Shown here in pieces: positions 33,139 through 34,704 of a stretch of DNA of 34,704 nucleotides. The translations under genes were made by a program, and so were the position numbers. This DNA is from Promethearchaeota archaeon (lineage in GTDB: Archaea > Asgardarchaeota > Lokiarchaeia > Sigyniarchaeales > SOKP01). The stretch covers positions 2,088,434-2,123,137 of the forward strand of contig CP070831.1 of the NCBI GenBank assembly GCA_020344955.1, in the 5' to 3' direction. Under the pieces are notes generated by a model, which worked only from the letters and a program-made list of their open reading frames with translations, was not told the DNA's origin and ran no database searches. The stretch's first letter is position 1, and each line of letters opens with the position of its first letter.

Positions 33139-34704
33139 ATGTCATTAAAAGATTTCACTAAAGAAGTATTCACTAGATATGGATTTACTGAAGATCATAT
33201 CAACATCTATTTAGTCTATTTAAGAGTTCCCCGAGCTACCACTTCCGAAGTCTATATGACTTTAACGGACGAACATGAAGATTTACAGTATGAAACTGTA
33301 TTAGAGGTTACCAATTGGTTAGTTGAGAAAGGGTTCCTTAAGAGAATTGAAGGTATTGTTGATAGGTATATTCCACTCCAACCTTATTTTGAATTATTTA
33401 CAACTGAATCTGAAAATTTTAGAAATGAAATTGCCAAAATTAAAGACTCAATCTTGGCTGATCAATCTGACCGATTTGAAAAGCTAGAAGCAATTCAAGA
33501 TAAAAGCATCGGTGAAGTAGAAAAAGCAGTTGATACCCAAATTAAATCCTTTTTTGGAGATTCTGATTCAAAAAATAATACCAAACGGAACCGAATTGAT
33601 AGTGCTACAAATCGCTTTAATGAGACTACCAAGGCACTAGAAAGTGATATCCATAGTATAATGGATAACTTAAATTCAAATTTAAAAAACATCTCAGAAA
33701 CAAGTGTTACCAAAAATGAATCTGAAATTACTAAAACTAAAGATAATTTAACTACTTTAGTTTCTAATTTATTAAGCGATTTTTCAACTAGAGTCGAAAA
33801 TTTAGACAAAGAGTTGAAAATGGAGCTGGATGAACATGTAGAAAGACATAAAAACACTGCAAACCAGCTAAAACCCAAAATGGAACAAATACTTGAAAAA
33901 TACTTAGAACGAATGGATAAAGTTGTTACCGATTTAAAAGCTAAAATTTCGAATTTATTAAAAGAACATATTACTCATGTGAAGAATACTACAGATACAC
34001 TCCAAGTAAAATTAAAAGCCATAGTCGATGAGAGACATAGAGTTTTGACAGACCAAACAAATGATTTTAAAAGTATGACTCTCACTTTGATCGATAATTT
34101 ACTTGAACATGCAAATAGGTTCACAGATTTTTCAGAAGAAATGGCAAAGAAAGGATTTTTCTGGATGGGTAAAAAGAAGAAATATAAAGCACGACATGAA
34201 ACTACAATACAAAATATACTGAAATTTACGGAACCAATGAAACCTGATTTTACTAATACATGTGATACTTACATTGCTGATACCAGAGGAACCACAGACA
34301 ATATAAAGGCTGATTTAACTGACACAATGACTAATGAAAATGAGGGATTATCTACAGAAACAAATGATCTTGACTATCGGGCTCAAGAAACTATAGAGGC
34401 TCAACTTGAAACCCTCGCAACCGATTTAGCTGGAGAAGTAGATGATACTTTACAAACTGGTGTAAAGGATTGTTCGGATACAAGAATAAAATTAAAAGAC
34501 TCTCTAGAACGCTCATTAAATCAACATCATAATCAGTATGATACTGCGATAAATAGTCATAAAGAAAATTCATTGAAACATTATACTGATTTTGACTTAG
34601 AAGTTAAAAGAATAAGCGCAGATTGGACTAGAGATGTCAATGCAAACTTCGATAATGGTAAAAGAGATTGCTCAGAGAAAATTGACAGTGAAATTAGATT
34701 ATGG
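33139..34704 (+). CDS. TrmB-like wHTH fused to a very long coiled coil, 3' end cut by window edge
   Basis: An ATG at 33139 opens a frame of 522 codons without a stop to the last base, so the gene is partial. Residues 1-95 look like a TrmB/MarR-type winged helix (KEVFTRYGFTEDHINIYLVYLR, then VTNWLVEKGFLKRIEG and a wing ending YIPLQPY). Residues 95-522 are almost wholly helical, with heptad-like spacing and high Thr, Asp, Asn and Lys content. One non-helical basic-aromatic patch, GFFWMGKKKKYKARH, lies at about 339-353. There is no membrane segment. Long-coil wHTH proteins of this kind are seen in Asgard archaea, function unknown; a chromatin or scaffold role is inference. A strong promoter and GGAG support the start. 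Confidence 0.75.
   Translation, partial: MSLKDFTKEVFTRYGFTEDHINIYLVYLRVPRATTSEVYMTLTDEHEDLQYETVLEVTNWLVEKGFLKRIEGIVDRYIPLQPYFELFTTESENFRNEIAKIKDSILADQSDRFEKLEAIQDKSIGEVEKAVDTQIKSFFGDSDSKNNTKRNRIDSATNRFNETTKALESDIHSIMDNLNSNLKNISETSVTKNESEITKTKDNLTTLVSNLLSDFSTRVENLDKELKMELDEHVERHKNTANQLKPKMEQILEKYLERMDKVVTDLKAKISNLLKEHITHVKNTTDTLQVKLKAIVDERHRVLTDQTNDFKSMTLTLIDNLLEHANRFTDFSEEMAKKGFFWMGKKKKYKARHETTIQNILKFTEPMKPDFTNTCDTYIADTRGTTDNIKADLTDTMTNENEGLSTETNDLDYRAQETIEAQLETLATDLAGEVDDTLQTGVKDCSDTRIKLKDSLERSLNQHHNQYDTAINSHKENSLKHYTDFDLEVKRISADWTRDVNANFDNGKRDCSEKIDSEIRLW

Noticed and set aside
33495-33878. Minus-strand 127-codon frame inside the coiled-coil gene
   Set aside because: It is a reverse-strand shadow of a biased, helical coding sequence; the Ser/Leu/Phe-rich product reflects the complement of Lys/Glu/Asn codons.
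1-34704. tRNA, rRNA, CRISPR array, insertion sequence or prophage
   Set aside because: No G+C-rich cloverleaf-like segment, no regularly spaced repeats, no transposase or terminal inverted repeats were seen on reading the intergenic regions and proteins.

Overview
The window is about 34.7 kb of very AT-rich DNA from an archaeon, most likely an Asgard archaeon of the Lokiarchaeia type. The information-processing genes are archaeal: a TFB transcription factor, archaeal-form prolyl-tRNA synthetase, deoxyhypusine synthase and pyruvoyl-dependent arginine decarboxylase. Starts are often preceded by archaeal TATA boxes with short leaders. A small longin/roadblock-like protein (7102-7488), a bacterial-type PlsY acyltransferase fusion and a wHTH protein with a very long coiled coil fit Asgard genomes. 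The lineage is an inference; there is no rRNA or other phylogenetic marker tree behind it.

Layout. 1-1380 (minus): the edge of a radical SAM enzyme and a small zinc-ribbon protein. 1772-3253 (plus): an unusual fusion of a GT8-like glycosyltransferase domain and a flavin-reductase domain. 3319-6503 (minus): a tight three-gene operon of GlpA-like FAD dehydrogenase, NAD/FAD oxidoreductase and DUF1667 protein, the archaeal/Thermotoga-type glycerol-3-phosphate dehydrogenase set. 6668-7488 (minus): a small tail-anchored protein and a longin-like protein. 7648-10670 (plus): a two-gene ATGA-coupled operon of a GlcD-type lactate/glycolate dehydrogenase with two [4Fe-4S] clusters and a LarA-type nickel-pincer racemase. 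10978-18946: mostly membrane proteins (anchored esterase, PlsY/polyprenol-kinase fusion, two DUF998 proteins, a multi-pass protein) with the TFB gene among them. 19002-24889 (plus): ProRS, a 58-residue wHTH protein, amidohydrolase, metallo-beta-lactamase, enoyl-CoA hydratase and a PLP enzyme, with a 44-residue zinc ribbon on the opposite strand. 24917-26788: divergent deoxyhypusine synthase and arginine decarboxylase, the two ends of the polyamine-to-hypusine route. 26778-30643: GH57 branching enzyme, an M24 protein with an altered metal site, a nitroreductase and a small unassigned protein. 30826-32823 (minus): a membrane-tethered tandem-wHTH regulator and a membrane-anchored protein whose ectodomain looks like a paralogue of the regulator's ectodomain. 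33139-end (plus): a wHTH plus long coiled-coil protein cut by the window edge.

How it fits together. Two themes recur. One is three-carbon redox metabolism: glycerol 3-phosphate oxidation, lactate racemisation and lactate oxidation, and a G3P acyltransferase-like enzyme. The other is membrane-linked regulation: the ectodomain pair at 30826-32823 looks like a compact one-component transmembrane signalling system and is the best candidate here for an undescribed system. No tRNA, rRNA, CRISPR array, insertion sequence or prophage was seen.
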